A stretch of DNA of 64,000 nt from Haberlea rhodopensis (Eukaryota > Streptophyta > Magnoliopsida > Lamiales > Gesneriaceae). The stretch spans positions 620,001-684,000 of the forward strand of contig CAJQUN010000172.1 in assembly GCA_907163345.1 (NCBI GenBank), in the 5' to 3' direction. The position numbers and the translations under genes are program-made. Below, piece by piece: positions 48,995-59,835 of the stretch. The notes beneath the pieces were generated by a model, which worked only from the letters and a program-made list of their open reading frames with translations, did not search any database and was not told where the DNA came from. Every line of letters begins with the position of its first letter. The first letter of the stretch is position 1.

Positions 48995-51286
48995 GATGAA
49001 CCGGGTGTTCCAACCATATCTTGACCAGTTCGTCATAGTGTTTATTGACGACATACTTATCTACTCTCGGGGTGAGGAGGAGCACGTGAAACACTTGCGG
49101 ACAGTGCTCCAGATCCTCAGGGATAATCAGTTGTTTGCCAAGCTCAGCAAGTGTGAATTCTGGTTGAGCAGCGTGGTATTTTTGGGACATGCCATCTCTA
49201 GCAGTGGGATATCAGTGGATCCCAATAAAGTAGAGGCAGTGATGGAGTGGTCTGCACCCCCACTTCGGTGCCCGAGATATGAAGCTTCCTTGTTTAGCTG
49301 GTTATTACCGACGTTTTGTCGAGGGATTCTCAAAGATTACTAAGCCTTTTACATAGTTGACTCAAAAGGGAGTACCATTCTATTGGTCTGAGGCTTGTGA
49401 GCAGAGCTTCCAAGAGTTGAAGCATTGGTTGACGATAGCGCCTGTGTTAGTGATTCCTACGGAGAACAAGAGGTTTGTTCTATATACTGATGCATCACTA
49501 CAGGGCTTGGGATGTGTACTGATGCAAGATAAGCATGTGATAGCTTACGCATCGAGGCAGCTGAAGTCGCATGAGACTAGATATCCAGTCCATGACTTAG
49601 AGTTGGCGGCTATCATTTTTGCCTTGAAGAGTTGGCGGCATTACTTGTATGGTACGTCGTTTACCATTTATACGGATCACAAGAGCCTGAAGTTCTTGTT
49701 TACTCATGCGGAACTGAACATGAGACAGAGGAGATGGATGGACCTACTCAAGGACTATGATTGTGAAATAGAATACCATCCTGGAAAGGTGAACTTGACA
49801 GCAGACGCCTTGAGTCGGAAGGTGAAGTGCACTGCTGAGGACACCATGCATCTATCGGCTATGATGACTTCTTACTGCCATCTGGGCTATGATTTCGATG
49901 TGGATACATCATCGGTAAGTGTATCAACCTTATTGGCAGAGCCGGACATTTATGAGAATATCCGGAGGGATCAGAAGGCAGATGATGAGATTCAGAGATT
50001 GGTATCATTGGTAGTTCTTGGACAGCCATCGAAGTTCAGAGTGGCTGAGGACGGTTCCTTGAGATTGGGTAACCGTTGGGTAGTTCCGAGTACGCCGGAG
50101 TTGCGTAGAGGGATCTTACAGCGAGCTCATAGCAGCAGGCTTAGTATCCACCCAGGCGGGAGGAAGATGTTCAAGGATCTATGTGATCAATTCTGGTGGA
50201 AAATGATGAAACGGAGATGTGTTAGCATTCGTTAAGAGATGCTTGATCTATCAACAGGTGAAGGCAGAAAGGCAGAGACCTGGTGGCGAGCTGAGGAGCT
50301 TGGAGATACCGGAATGGAAGTGGGAACACATATCCATGAACTTTGTGACCCACTTGCCGAGGACCACTTCGGGTTTTGATGCCATTTGGGTGATTGTGGA
50401 TAGGCTGACCAAAGTGGCTCATTTTATTCCGTACAGTATGACATTCACATACTTGAGGATGGCTCAGAGGTCTTCAGTCAGCTTTGGGTACTGAGGTGAG
50501 ATTGAGCACGACATATCATCCCCAAACGGACAGTCAGACCGAGCGAACTATACAGACGCTCGAGGACATGTTGCGTGCATGTGTGTTGGAGTTTGATACT
50601 TCTTGGCATGATTCATTGACCTTGGTAGAGTTCTCGTACAATAATAGCTATCAGGCGAGCATTCATATAGCTCCATTCAAGGCTCTTTATGGTTGACGTT
50701 GTAGGTCACCATTGTACTGGGATGACTTGACTAGCAAATCGGTCGGAGGACCTGAATTGATTCGGGAGATGGAGGATAAGATAAAGGTAATCCGACAGAA
50801 AATGAAGGCAGCACAGGATAAGCAGACAGCCTATGCAAACAAACGGCGGCGACCGTTGGAATTCCAATTGGGAGATAAGGTCTTTTTGAAGATCTCACAT
50901 TTCAGAGGTGTAGTACGGTTTGGTATGCGCGGTAAATTATCTCCGAGATATGTGTTGAGATCTTACAGCGCATCGGTACTTTGGCTTACCGTCTGGCTTT
51001 GCCACCGTCATTGTCTGGTATTCATGACGTGTTCCATGTATCTATGTTGCGGAATTATGAGCCGGATCTGTAGCATGTATTGCAGCCTTCAGAGGTTCAG
51101 TTAGATTCTGATGTGTCCTACGTGGAACGGCCAGTCAGGATTCTGGATAAAGCTGATCGTAGACTTCGGAACAAGGTAATACCGTTGGTCAAGGTTCAGT
51201 GGGATCGTAGGGGTGTCAAGGAGGCCACGTGGGAGACGGAGCGGCATATGGTGCAGCACTACCCAGAACTATTTTCTGGTATGTGA
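48995..51286 (+). pseudogene. Chromovirus B RT (second half), RNase H, integrase, chromodomain
   Basis: RT resumes with MNRVFQPYLDQF and the catalytic FIDDILIYSR. Frameshifts near 49265 and 49330 and a TAG near 49354 precede RNase H (49440-49845: LYTDASLQGLGCVLM, YTDHKSLKF, LTADALSRK). Integrase keeps part of the zinc region (SRLSIHPGGRKM) and a first core segment with WVIVDRLTKVAHF. It is frameshifted at 50228 and has lost roughly 60 residues near 50460, including the second catalytic Asp. It continues with YHPQTDSQTERTIQTLEDML, and a TGA lies at about 50694. The chromodomain (51105-51286) reads PVRILDKADRRLRNKVIPLV then VQWDRRGVKEATWE. Confidence 0.9.
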
Positions 51287-51320
51287 TTTATGTTTAGTTT
51301 CGGATTGATAAGTGCATGCG

Positions 51321-51350
51321 ATTTCGAGGGCGAAATCTTATAAGTAGGGG
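51321..51350 (+). other. Chromovirus B hairpin and polypurine tract
   Basis: ATTTCGAGGGCGAAAT (51321-51336) is followed by AAGTAGGGGA just before the LTR. Confidence 0.7.
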
Positions 51351-51355
51351 ATTAT

Positions 51356-53390
51356 TGTGATATCCCCATAATAATTATGTGCATTTGGGGATTAATTATG
51401 TTATGTGATAATTATGGTGTTAATTAATTTAGTGTTGAATTAATTAATATGGTGAAATGCTTAATCATGTGGTGGGCGTGACCTGTTAATGTATTTCAGG
51501 GTACATGTGATGCATGTTGGTAAATTGGGTGTTGGCATGATTTGTTTGGGGTAGGTATTAATTATTTTTGGTAAAGCATGTGTAATTGAGATTATGGTGC
51601 ATTTTTGGAAAATGTTTTTAAAATGTCATGTTAGGATATTTTATACATCATGCTAAATATCGGGGCATAATTTTAATTAAACCCCCTAATACCCCAACTC
51701 CCCAACACTCCCCTCGTTTCTCTCAAATCCCTCATTTATCTACAAATTTCCCAAACCCTTCCCCAAACCCACCATTCACGTTTTTGGCCAAAGGAAGAGG
51801 AGGAGAACTTTGCAAAACTTGATTTCTTGCTAGCATTTGGAGCAAAGTGGTAAGGGACTCTCCATTTTGAAGTTTGAAGCTGTTTAGTTGAGTTTTGGAT
51901 TTGTGTTTTGGGATTTAAAAATGGGTTTGTTTGGATATATGTTGTATGTGGTTGGGTTATGGTTTTTGAGGTGTTTTATGTTGGTTTTATGGGGTTATTA
52001 TGGTGTTGAGTTGTTGGGATGTTTTGATTTGTGGTGTATTGGTAAAGCTTGGGAAAAACTGCACAAAAATTGTGGTTTTGGCGATACAGACATCCGCGAT
52101 CGATCGGCGAGTTTTCCCGATCGATCGCGAGTACCCGAGGTGCGGGCACTGGCTTTCCGCGATTGATCGCAAGTTTGGCGCGATCGATCGACACAATCTC
52201 GCGATCGATCGCGGAATGGGAATTTTTGGGCGATGAGGCAGTGGCTTATCGCGATCGATCGCGAGACGCCAAATATGAATATTTTGGTCATTTTTGTGGG
52301 ATTTTTGGTATCGGACTATTATTGGCTTCTAATATTGATTTGTGTGAATGTGTAGAACCATCCCAGGTGGCAACACAACCAAGGAGATAAAGTCATACGA
52401 CATCTCCACTTTTGGAACAAAGGTACGTAGTGAGACGTACTAGCATCGGATGGTAAAACGTATTTTTACACATTGGATTTGATTATACATTATGGTTGCA
52501 TACATGGATTTGATTATGCCTTATGGTTGCATACATGGACTTGATTATGCATCATGGTTGCATACATGGATTTGGTTATGCTTTATGGTTGCATATGTAT
52601 ATTGGATGCATTGGTGCATGTGTTGTGAGTCGAGGTTATATTCCAGTGATGAATAATACTTGCCGCCTTCATGTCGAAGCGATGATAGAATACTTGCCGC
52701 TGTCATATTATAGCGATGAAGAATATTTGCCGCAAATATGTCGAAGCGAAGGATAATGCCGCTGTCATATTACTATTGCGAGGGATATTATGCCGCTAAT
52801 ATGTCGAAGCAAGGGGTATTAATGCCGCTGTCATGTAAACGTGAGGGGTGTTATGCCACTGATATAATGAGACTAGAAATGGTTATTGGTAATCATGGAA
52901 TGGATGCATGTCATGACATACATTATTGGTAATATAATCTCTTGAATTATGATTGTGATACAAGGACAACCAAAGGGAGCATTTAAATGTGTTAAATACA
53001 GAAAGTGATTTGTATTTACGGTTTATGCATTTTTTATATTACAATCATATTTTTGTGGATATGATTTGTTACATGCTCATGATTTGGGGTTGTTACTGTA
53101 GGTACTTTTTGGCAAGAAAGGGCTATGGACCGAGTTGATGCGGTGAGCTTGTGAGGAACGCTATTGGTATAGGAAGGCGAGATTCTTTTGTATAGCCTCT
53201 ACTCTAGGAATACTGTAAATTTATAGGATTAACATTCATTTAGTGGGAATGTAATTAATCCTTTTTTGGAATTTTATTTTGGCGCTGTAATCCTAATAGC
53301 TCGGGGCATCAACACGAACTTTATAGTCTATTAGATGTATGTTTAGCTCTTCTTATGCCTTTAATCCGCAAAGGTATCCGGGTCCTTACA
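51356..53390 (+). repeat. Chromovirus B 3' LTR
   Basis: It starts TGTGATATCCCC after the PPT and ends GGGTCCTTACA (2035 bp). It contains six or so CGATCGATCG-type palindromes (52098-52265), a 27-32 bp tandem repeat ATGGTTGCATACATGGA (52491-52590), and a loose ladder of TGCCGC motifs spaced about 30-35 bp apart (52662-52858). The 5' partner is missing. Confidence 0.82.
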
Positions 53391-54475
53391 GTGTATATAT
53401 ATATGGCTTTTTAAATAGACGCATTGAAGTAATGTGTGTGCGTATCCACATCGCTCTATGTGACTTAGGGTACGATCCTGGTTATTACAACATCTTTAAC
53501 AATTAATAACATGAGAGAATGTTGGAATCGAAGTAATGTTTAGAAAGGATGGTTGAATAAACACTAGCTCAAAATTGTATTTTCTTCGGGTTACAACAGA
53601 CTGTTAAGTACTGTGGTAGGATCTCAATTTAAGGCAAGGCAGTAGACAACTAATAGATAGTGCGGAAGTTGACTATTGGGTTTGTGAATAACCTGAAGGT
53701 AGGAACAAATTTGTGGTAGAGTAAAGAATATAAAGTAAATGACGCAGAGATTGTTTCTGGAAGTTCGAAGCACAAACGCTTCTACATCTCCCCTTCTTCC
53801 TTTGCAAGAAGGATACACTAGAAGATTTTGATTTACACTTTTTTTATACAACCTACTTAGGCTAATACCACACAGATTGCCTAAACTCCTAGCCCACACA
53901 AATCACACAGATTACAAATCACTTTAGAATTGAGTCTGCGTATTACAATGGTTGGCACTCTCTCTCAAAAAATAAAACTCGGCTTATGCTTGAATGTTCT
54001 TGAGCAATAGATTTGAAAACTTTGATCTTCAAGATCACGTTGAAGGCTTAGTTAATGCTCTATAAAACTTTAGGATATTGCAATAAGTGATTTGAAAGGT
54101 TGAAGTCTTTTGTTTTGCTTGATTGCGAGTATGTATGAGATTCAGAGAGTTTCTTCAATCTGCTTGTTGACGTATTTATAGACCAAAAAGTCTAATGACA
54201 ACTTATCTTCAAATGGAAAGAACCGCGTAAAATTAGCTTCCCGATTTACGTCCAAATTCCTTTTGTCTTCTTTCCAAATCTGTTAACAACGACTACTTTA
54301 TTCTGACGCGATTGGTGGCGCTGATATGATATTGCGGCGCTCAGTGTGCTATTGTAATAAACTCTATTGCATTTTGTCTTGTTGCAATCTACGTCTGCCG
54401 ACTCTTCTTAGTGATTTATCTGTTGGACCGAAGTCAATTGATGGAGATATCTTGAAATTTTACAAGAATTTCAAA
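53391..54475. other. Unassigned repeat-like DNA
   Basis: No gene was recognised. The sequence has the look of LTR or leader DNA of another element (a 91-codon frame on the minus strand at 53624-53899 has no known similarity), but neither ends nor a PBS were found. Confidence 0.35.
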
Positions 54476-54877
54476 GGTTGCCTAGGGGTGCTTATCGGAC
54501 CGGGTCGATCCGGACCCGGTCCGAAACCGGACCGGTTAGTCCGGTCCGAAACCGAAACCGGACTAACCGGTCCCGAACCGGTTTGATACCGGACCGGATC
54601 GGTTCTATCGTTCCGGATCCTGTATCTTACCGGTTCCGGACCAAACGGATCCGGTTTCGGATTGAACCGGAACCGGATCCATTTTTTTAAATAAAAAAAG
54701 AAAGAAAAATTCCGGTTCCGGGTTGGAACCGGTCCAACCCGGAACTGGTGGAACCGGAACCGGATCCGATCCGGTTCCTTACCGGATCGGACTGGTTCCA
54801 CCCATAACGGGCCCGGAACCGGCCGGTTCCGGTCCGGACCGGACCGGTTCGAACCGGTAACCACCCCCTGGTTGCCT
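54476..54877. mobile_element. hAT-type MITE made of CCGG-rich palindromic repeats
   Basis: The element spans 54484-54869 (386 bp), with imperfect terminal inverted repeats AGGGGTGCTTATCGG and, inverted at the right end, AGGGGGTGGTTACCGG. It is flanked by a perfect 8-bp target duplication GGTTGCCT (54476-54483 and 54870-54877), the length typical of hAT transposons. A third GGTTGCCT follows at 54878. The interior is almost wholly iterations of GGTTCCGGACCGG, GGTTCGAACCGG and related palindromes, with one AT-rich break (54680-54715). It has no coding capacity. Confidence 0.85.
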
Positions 54878-55713
54878 GGTTGCCTATGAATCCAAAGGGA
54901 GATGGTGGTTTGATGAAATGGTAGTGTGAATTCGAGCTGCAGCGGAGACGAACCAAAATGGTAGGTTACACCAGCCAGTGGCGAAGGGAAACGAAGTAAG
55001 ATTAACTAAGAATTACAAGGCCCCACAATATTTTCATCTTCCTACTAGTGCGGCATCTAAGGAAATGAATATCAGGAGAAGAAAAAGAGTTTGAATTCGA
55101 GTGATGCGGATGGAAGGGAAAGTGCTTCGTCGCAGATACATGAGCTTCAACAAAGACTCGAATTTAAATGTATAGTCTGATTTTTCAGTTAATAAAACTA
55201 TCAGTGAGTTAATTTTATTGAATGCATACAGATGATTTTTAGTGAAGCGTATTTCTTTGATTGAATTGATAGATGGGTTCTCAAAATTGAGGCAAACAAT
55301 TATATGTTATCGGGCACTGAAATTGAGATATCCAAGTTGTTATTGAATGTTCTTTCTTATGGCCAAAGAGAATCGTATGAAGTTGTACTTTGAAACCAAA
55401 GTTGCTGCGTTAGCTAAACGACTTATATATATATATATATCATATCTTCTATTTACCGAAAGACTATATCAGCCAATTCATTTGAAATAATGCCCATCAT
55501 TTGTGATATTTACTGATTTATATTACCTTGTACTCATATTAATAAAATTATCTTATAAAAAAAATAAATTGAATTAATCACACAATATTATTTTATATGT
55601 AAATATATTAATATATTTATAAATAAAAAATTTGATATGAGAATATTTTTATCATTTTATGAATAAAATTAATCTATACCGCATATTATCAAGTACATCA
55701 AACACAATATTAC
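54878..55713. other. Intergenic DNA
   Basis: AT-rich sequence with a short AT run at about 55426-55440. No gene was recognised. Confidence 0.4.
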
Positions 55714-56935
55714 TTATCATAAGTAAACCATTCAATGATTTGACCATCAATTTAATTACACATCAAACATCATTAAGCCACTACTCAATCACAAGACAGC
55801 ATTTTGGGACTTTTCTTGACCAAAACGGTAAGGTTGTCATCCAAAATCCCCCACCTTTACATACACCATTCCATGACAAACCATTTCATGATAAGTGATC
55901 TCACTCACCTCCACAATTATGTGTCCCTAATCATTGCCCTCCAAGTTAAGTGCAACAATTCTTGCCCTCCAAATTAAGTGCATTGACAACTCATATCCAT
56001 CAACTTAATTGTACAACCTCATCCATTCACCATTAAAACCATTATAAATCAATCCATCAAAGATCAAGCCATAAAGGAGCCTAATTGGTGGATCTAGGTT
56101 GACCACCCTCCTACATTAAAAATCCCATATTATACCATAACCAAAAAATTCATCCTACACTAGCATGGTGGTTCAAAAATGTCACACTACACAAACACAT
56201 ATTTCGAAAATCTCAAGACTAAGGAAAAGAGCTTTTGTGCTATTTTTCATAACCTAGAATCCATACAAACGTACTTCAAATCTTCAATAATGGTAAGTAG
56301 GTTTTTTGCTACAATTACCATTTCGTTTTCAAAACTATATCTATGTTTAAACTTTCGATTGATCATCAAATATGAAGAATATATTTTAGATCTAACAAGT
56401 ATGTGACATGATTATGAATGAAATGACTTTGCGGAGCCACATCTTAAATCCAATAAGTCGTTATGATAATATGTAGAAGATAATGTTTATGAGTAAGAAG
56501 TGTGTTTATATGCCAAGATTTATGTGATTTGATAAATAAATATTTAAAGGATTTTTGCTATGAATATATGTATATTTTTATCATGTTCAATTGGCCCTAC
56601 TTGCTGGGTGTTTTTCCCAAACATTCACCCTTTTTACCTCCCCTCCCAGACAAAGATGAAAAGAAGAGATTGAAGAAGAAGAAGAACAAGAACAATTTTG
56701 GAGATGATGATCCACAAAGAACCTTCAAGAAAATTTATTAGTTTTATTTACGCTTCAGCATCTTTTATTTAATACGAGACAACTGTATTTTGTAATATTA
56801 ATTGTAATGACAATTTATTGATTTTGAAATAAATAGACTGGTTTTATCATAGATCTGTACATTAGGCTTGTTGTATTCGAATTTCATATTTGGTTTTAAC
56901 GTCGGGGTCACGCGCTCCGGTCTCGGGAGGTGAGA
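55714..56935 (+). repeat. Element F 5' LTR, 5'-truncated
   Basis: It matches the 3' LTR from AAGTAAACCATTCAATG onward. It ends GGTCTCGGGAGGTGAGA shortly before the PBS. The first ~350 bp expected from the 3' LTR are absent. Confidence 0.78.
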
Positions 56936-56941
56936 TTTTAG

Positions 56942-56953
56942 TGGTATCAGAGC
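56942..56953 (+). other. Element F primer-binding site
   Basis: TGGTATCAGAGC, 6 bases after the LTR end, the same spacing as in element A. Confidence 0.88.
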
Positions 56954-57211
56954 AAAACCAGGTTCCATAATCCCGATGGGAAAAGATTTCTGGTTGACAT
57001 AAATCAACCGGATTAGAAATCCCAGATCAGATAAACCAACTGATTTAAGTCCAAAAATCAGTGGCGAATCAAATTAACAATCTGAAATTTTAATTGAAAA
57101 TGTAAAAAAAAATTAAAAATCGAAAACCCTAGATTTAAGGCTGATCCACCGCCGCCACCCTCGGCACCGTCGTATATACGATGACATACCCACCACCGAA
57201 ATCGTCTTTCA

Positions 57212-57442
57212 ATGGCGAACAGACTATCAAAGTTCCAGCCCGATCGAACACCAGTAGGTCGGCCAATTTCGGGAGGAGAAACTCGACCCCATCGACCACT
57301 TTCTGATCCCGTCGCTCCAGACTCTTCACGTTCAATCACAGCAACGATGTCGACTTCCATGTCTCGGCGAATAATAGCCCTCAACAAATTTGAAATTCCG
57401 GTAAACCATTATATGTCGGAAATTGCTCCCCAAGAACCCTAA
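57212..57442 (+). CDS. Small unknown ORF in the element F leader
   Basis: A 76-codon ATG frame, rich in Arg, Ser and Pro (MANRLSKFQPDRTPVGRPIS...). I recognise no family. It may be chance, since the leader otherwise looks non-coding and element A shows no obvious counterpart. Confidence 0.2.
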   Translation: MANRLSKFQPDRTPVGRPISGGETRPHRPLSDPVAPDSSRSITATMSTSMSRRIIALNKFEIPVNHYMSEIAPQEP

Positions 57443-58780
57443 ACCCACGGAATTTTCATATTTGATTTCTTTCAAATTCGAACACAACAATCTAATTCAC
57501 TTCGGATTATTACTAATAATTATGTGGCTAATAAAAGCCCTCTATCACATTTATCTCTCAATCAAGGAAATTGTCCAATTTTGAGCCTAAATTCACGCCA
57601 TCAAGCCCTAACCATGCCCAAGAAATTCGATCCTCGATTCCCAAGCATCCGAACATGATTCCGAAATTAAATTAGGAGTAATAATCGAAATTTCATCCTT
57701 CATTAAAGCCCTCTCCGCAGAATTATTGCCAATTGTAGATCGAATACCTTTGGTAAGAACCGTAATTTTTGAAAGTTTCCAAATCCGGTTAACCAATCAG
57801 TCCGAACACCATTTCAAAATTAAATCTAGGTGTTTAATAAACGTAACACCGTGATCAAAAGCCCCTTATCTAATCTGACTCTCAAACATGGACGATGGCC
57901 AAGTTCGAGCCTCAATTCATGCCAATGAACCCTAAATTTTTGAAAAATTCCACATTTAATTTCTCAACATAAAATTCAAATTAAACCGGGAGTATTAATC
58001 CTAAGATCATTCTCATTAAAATCTATGTATCCAATTGAAATCATAAGCAAGGAGATACTAAATTTTCGGACCGAGAATTACGCCCCCAAACCCTAATTTT
58101 GGAAAACTTCAACTGCTGATTTGATCCACCATTCAAACACGAAAATAAAATTAATTTCGGAATACGACTCGTAATCATGCAAGTAATAAAAGCCCTTTAT
58201 TATATTTTCCACACGGACAAGGCACATTTTCCAATTTGATCCGCAATCCACGCCCCTTGAATCCTAGGTCACGTAAATTTTGGGATCCGATTTTCTTATC
58301 AGTATGAACACTGATTTCAAATTAATTTCAGGTATATTGTCCTTATTCAGTTCCTAACAAAAACCCTATATCTAATCAAAATCACAAACATGGGAAGATG
58401 CTCATTTTTGGATCGAGAATCTGGCCCAAGAACCCTAAAATTGCAAAAAAATTCGGGCATCAATTTCTCATAACTCGGAACACCAGAATTCAAATTAAAT
58501 CTGATTTATGAACCATTATACCATGTATATTAATAGCCCTAACGATTTCAAAATTCCAAACCTTGAGTAATCGAATTCTGGAAGCCCTAATCCGTGCCTA
58601 TTAAACCCTAATATCCCAAAATTCTTGCCCTCGATTTTTCAACCACCGAAACAGATTATTTCAATCTGAATTGTGTTATTTATCCTCACATCATTTCCGA
58701 GAAAAATCATTTGTCAATTTCGAAATTCAGCAATCGAAAATTAACCAATTGAGGATCGAATTCTTCTCCTCAAAGAACTC
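57430..58780 (+). repeat. Degenerate tandem repeat in the element F leader
   Basis: A recurring order is seen about every 190-260 bp: (A)ACCCTAA, an AATTTTGGAAA-like run, AAATTAAAT(C/T), TAATAAAAGCCCT, a TCTAATC(A/T) run and AATTCACGCC. At least five units are recognisable by the phrase AAAGCCC (57534, 57706, 57860, 58187 and the variants near 58370 and 58540). Units are strongly diverged, so the array is old. Confidence 0.6.
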
Positions 58781-58850
58781 TAACCCATGAAATCTCATCT
58801 TTCGATTTCACATCCACCGTAGCATATTTTTCAATATGATGTAGGCTACG

Positions 58851-59285
58851 ATGATTCACGCTCAAATCAGTTCGGTCCAAAAGAAGGAGCATGATATAAC
58901 CGAATTTAAAATATTCCAAGACAATGAGATGCGAGACAAGACCGAGTTGTTGCAGATAATCAATCACTTCCATTACAAGGCCCATAGGATAACCTACCAC
59001 CATCATCGTGCCGAAGAGTGACTTACAAAAGCAATCGAGGACAACAAAACACTTATGAAAGTCCACGATAACAAGTGCCAACAGTTGGAACGCTTCGAGG
59101 AGGAGTTCAGTAAGTATCAGGAGAACACGTGGACTCAAATCCAAGCCCTCATAAATGAGAGGAATGAATTGGCGTAGGAAGTCACCTACAAGCAGTCTAT
59201 GATCAATTTCCTGATGGAAGAGGAAGATCCTATAATACTGGAAGATGTTGAAGGGGATATAGGAGACGGAGAAACAATAGAGTAG
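58851..59285 (+). pseudogene. Element F degenerate coiled-coil ORF
   Basis: A 144-codon frame from ATG 58851 to TAG 59283 with two in-frame stops (TGA 59019 and TAG 59175) and no frameshift. It is rich in Glu, Lys, Gln and Leu, and ends in an acidic tail (EEEDPIILEDVEGDIGDGE). It resembles the coiled-coil ORF of element A in place (after the PBS), the YHHHRAEE versus YYHHQADE segment, heptad character and acidic end. Confidence 0.6.
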
Positions 59286-59835
59286 TTTTTTCTATTATGC
59301 AATATCTTAACGATAATAAAGAATATATCTTGGGTATCCTAGTGATGATTTTCTTTGTTTAGGATTTTGTTGTAAACCTCTCAGTTTAATTAATAAAATT
59401 TTAATTTACTCTCCGAGTGTATCTGAAATTGTGTTATTCCATGGCTACGCTCCTATGTAACAACTTTAAACCTTGCTACTAATGTTTGGTAAGTCTCGAT
59501 GAACTTAATCCACATGTTTTCAATAACGCCCACTTCCTTGAGTTTTTATTCTTGGGCTAACTTTGAGAATTTCAATTCTCAAATCACTCAATAAATTCGA
59601 GTTCATATTTTATTAAATTTATCGATGAAAATTGTTTTTTTTTAATTTTTCATCCAATTCCAAGAAACTTCATTCCAAGTGGAAACTCGGAGCTCTATTT
59701 GCTCACTTTTCTAAAGTTAAGATACATCATTCTTTATTTTCGAAATCATTTAGTATGCTTTAAAGATTCACACAAATATGGAAAGTATGTGTGTGGTTTG
59801 AAATCTAAAAAGTTTTAGTATGATTTAGACCTGAA
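59286..59835. other. Element F spacer, nothing recognised
   Basis: AT-rich non-coding DNA where gag would be expected. No gag remnant was seen. Confidence 0.4.

Larger units (their letters stand above)
35640..53390 (+). mobile_element. Ty3/gypsy chromovirus B, 5'-truncated and split by element C
   Basis: The coding order gag - protease - RT - (insertion of C, 37624-48994) - RT - RNase H - integrase - chromodomain - 3' LTR is kept. The 5' LTR and leader are missing. The chromodomain phrase YVERPVRILDKADRRLRNK and the RT/RNase H sequence fit the Tekay/Del branch of chromoviruses. Several stops and frameshifts and an integrase deletion make it non-functional. Confidence 0.9.

Noticed and set aside
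54460..54864. 134-codon frame rich in Arg, Pro and Gly
   Set aside because: Translation of the CCGG palindromic repeats of the MITE.
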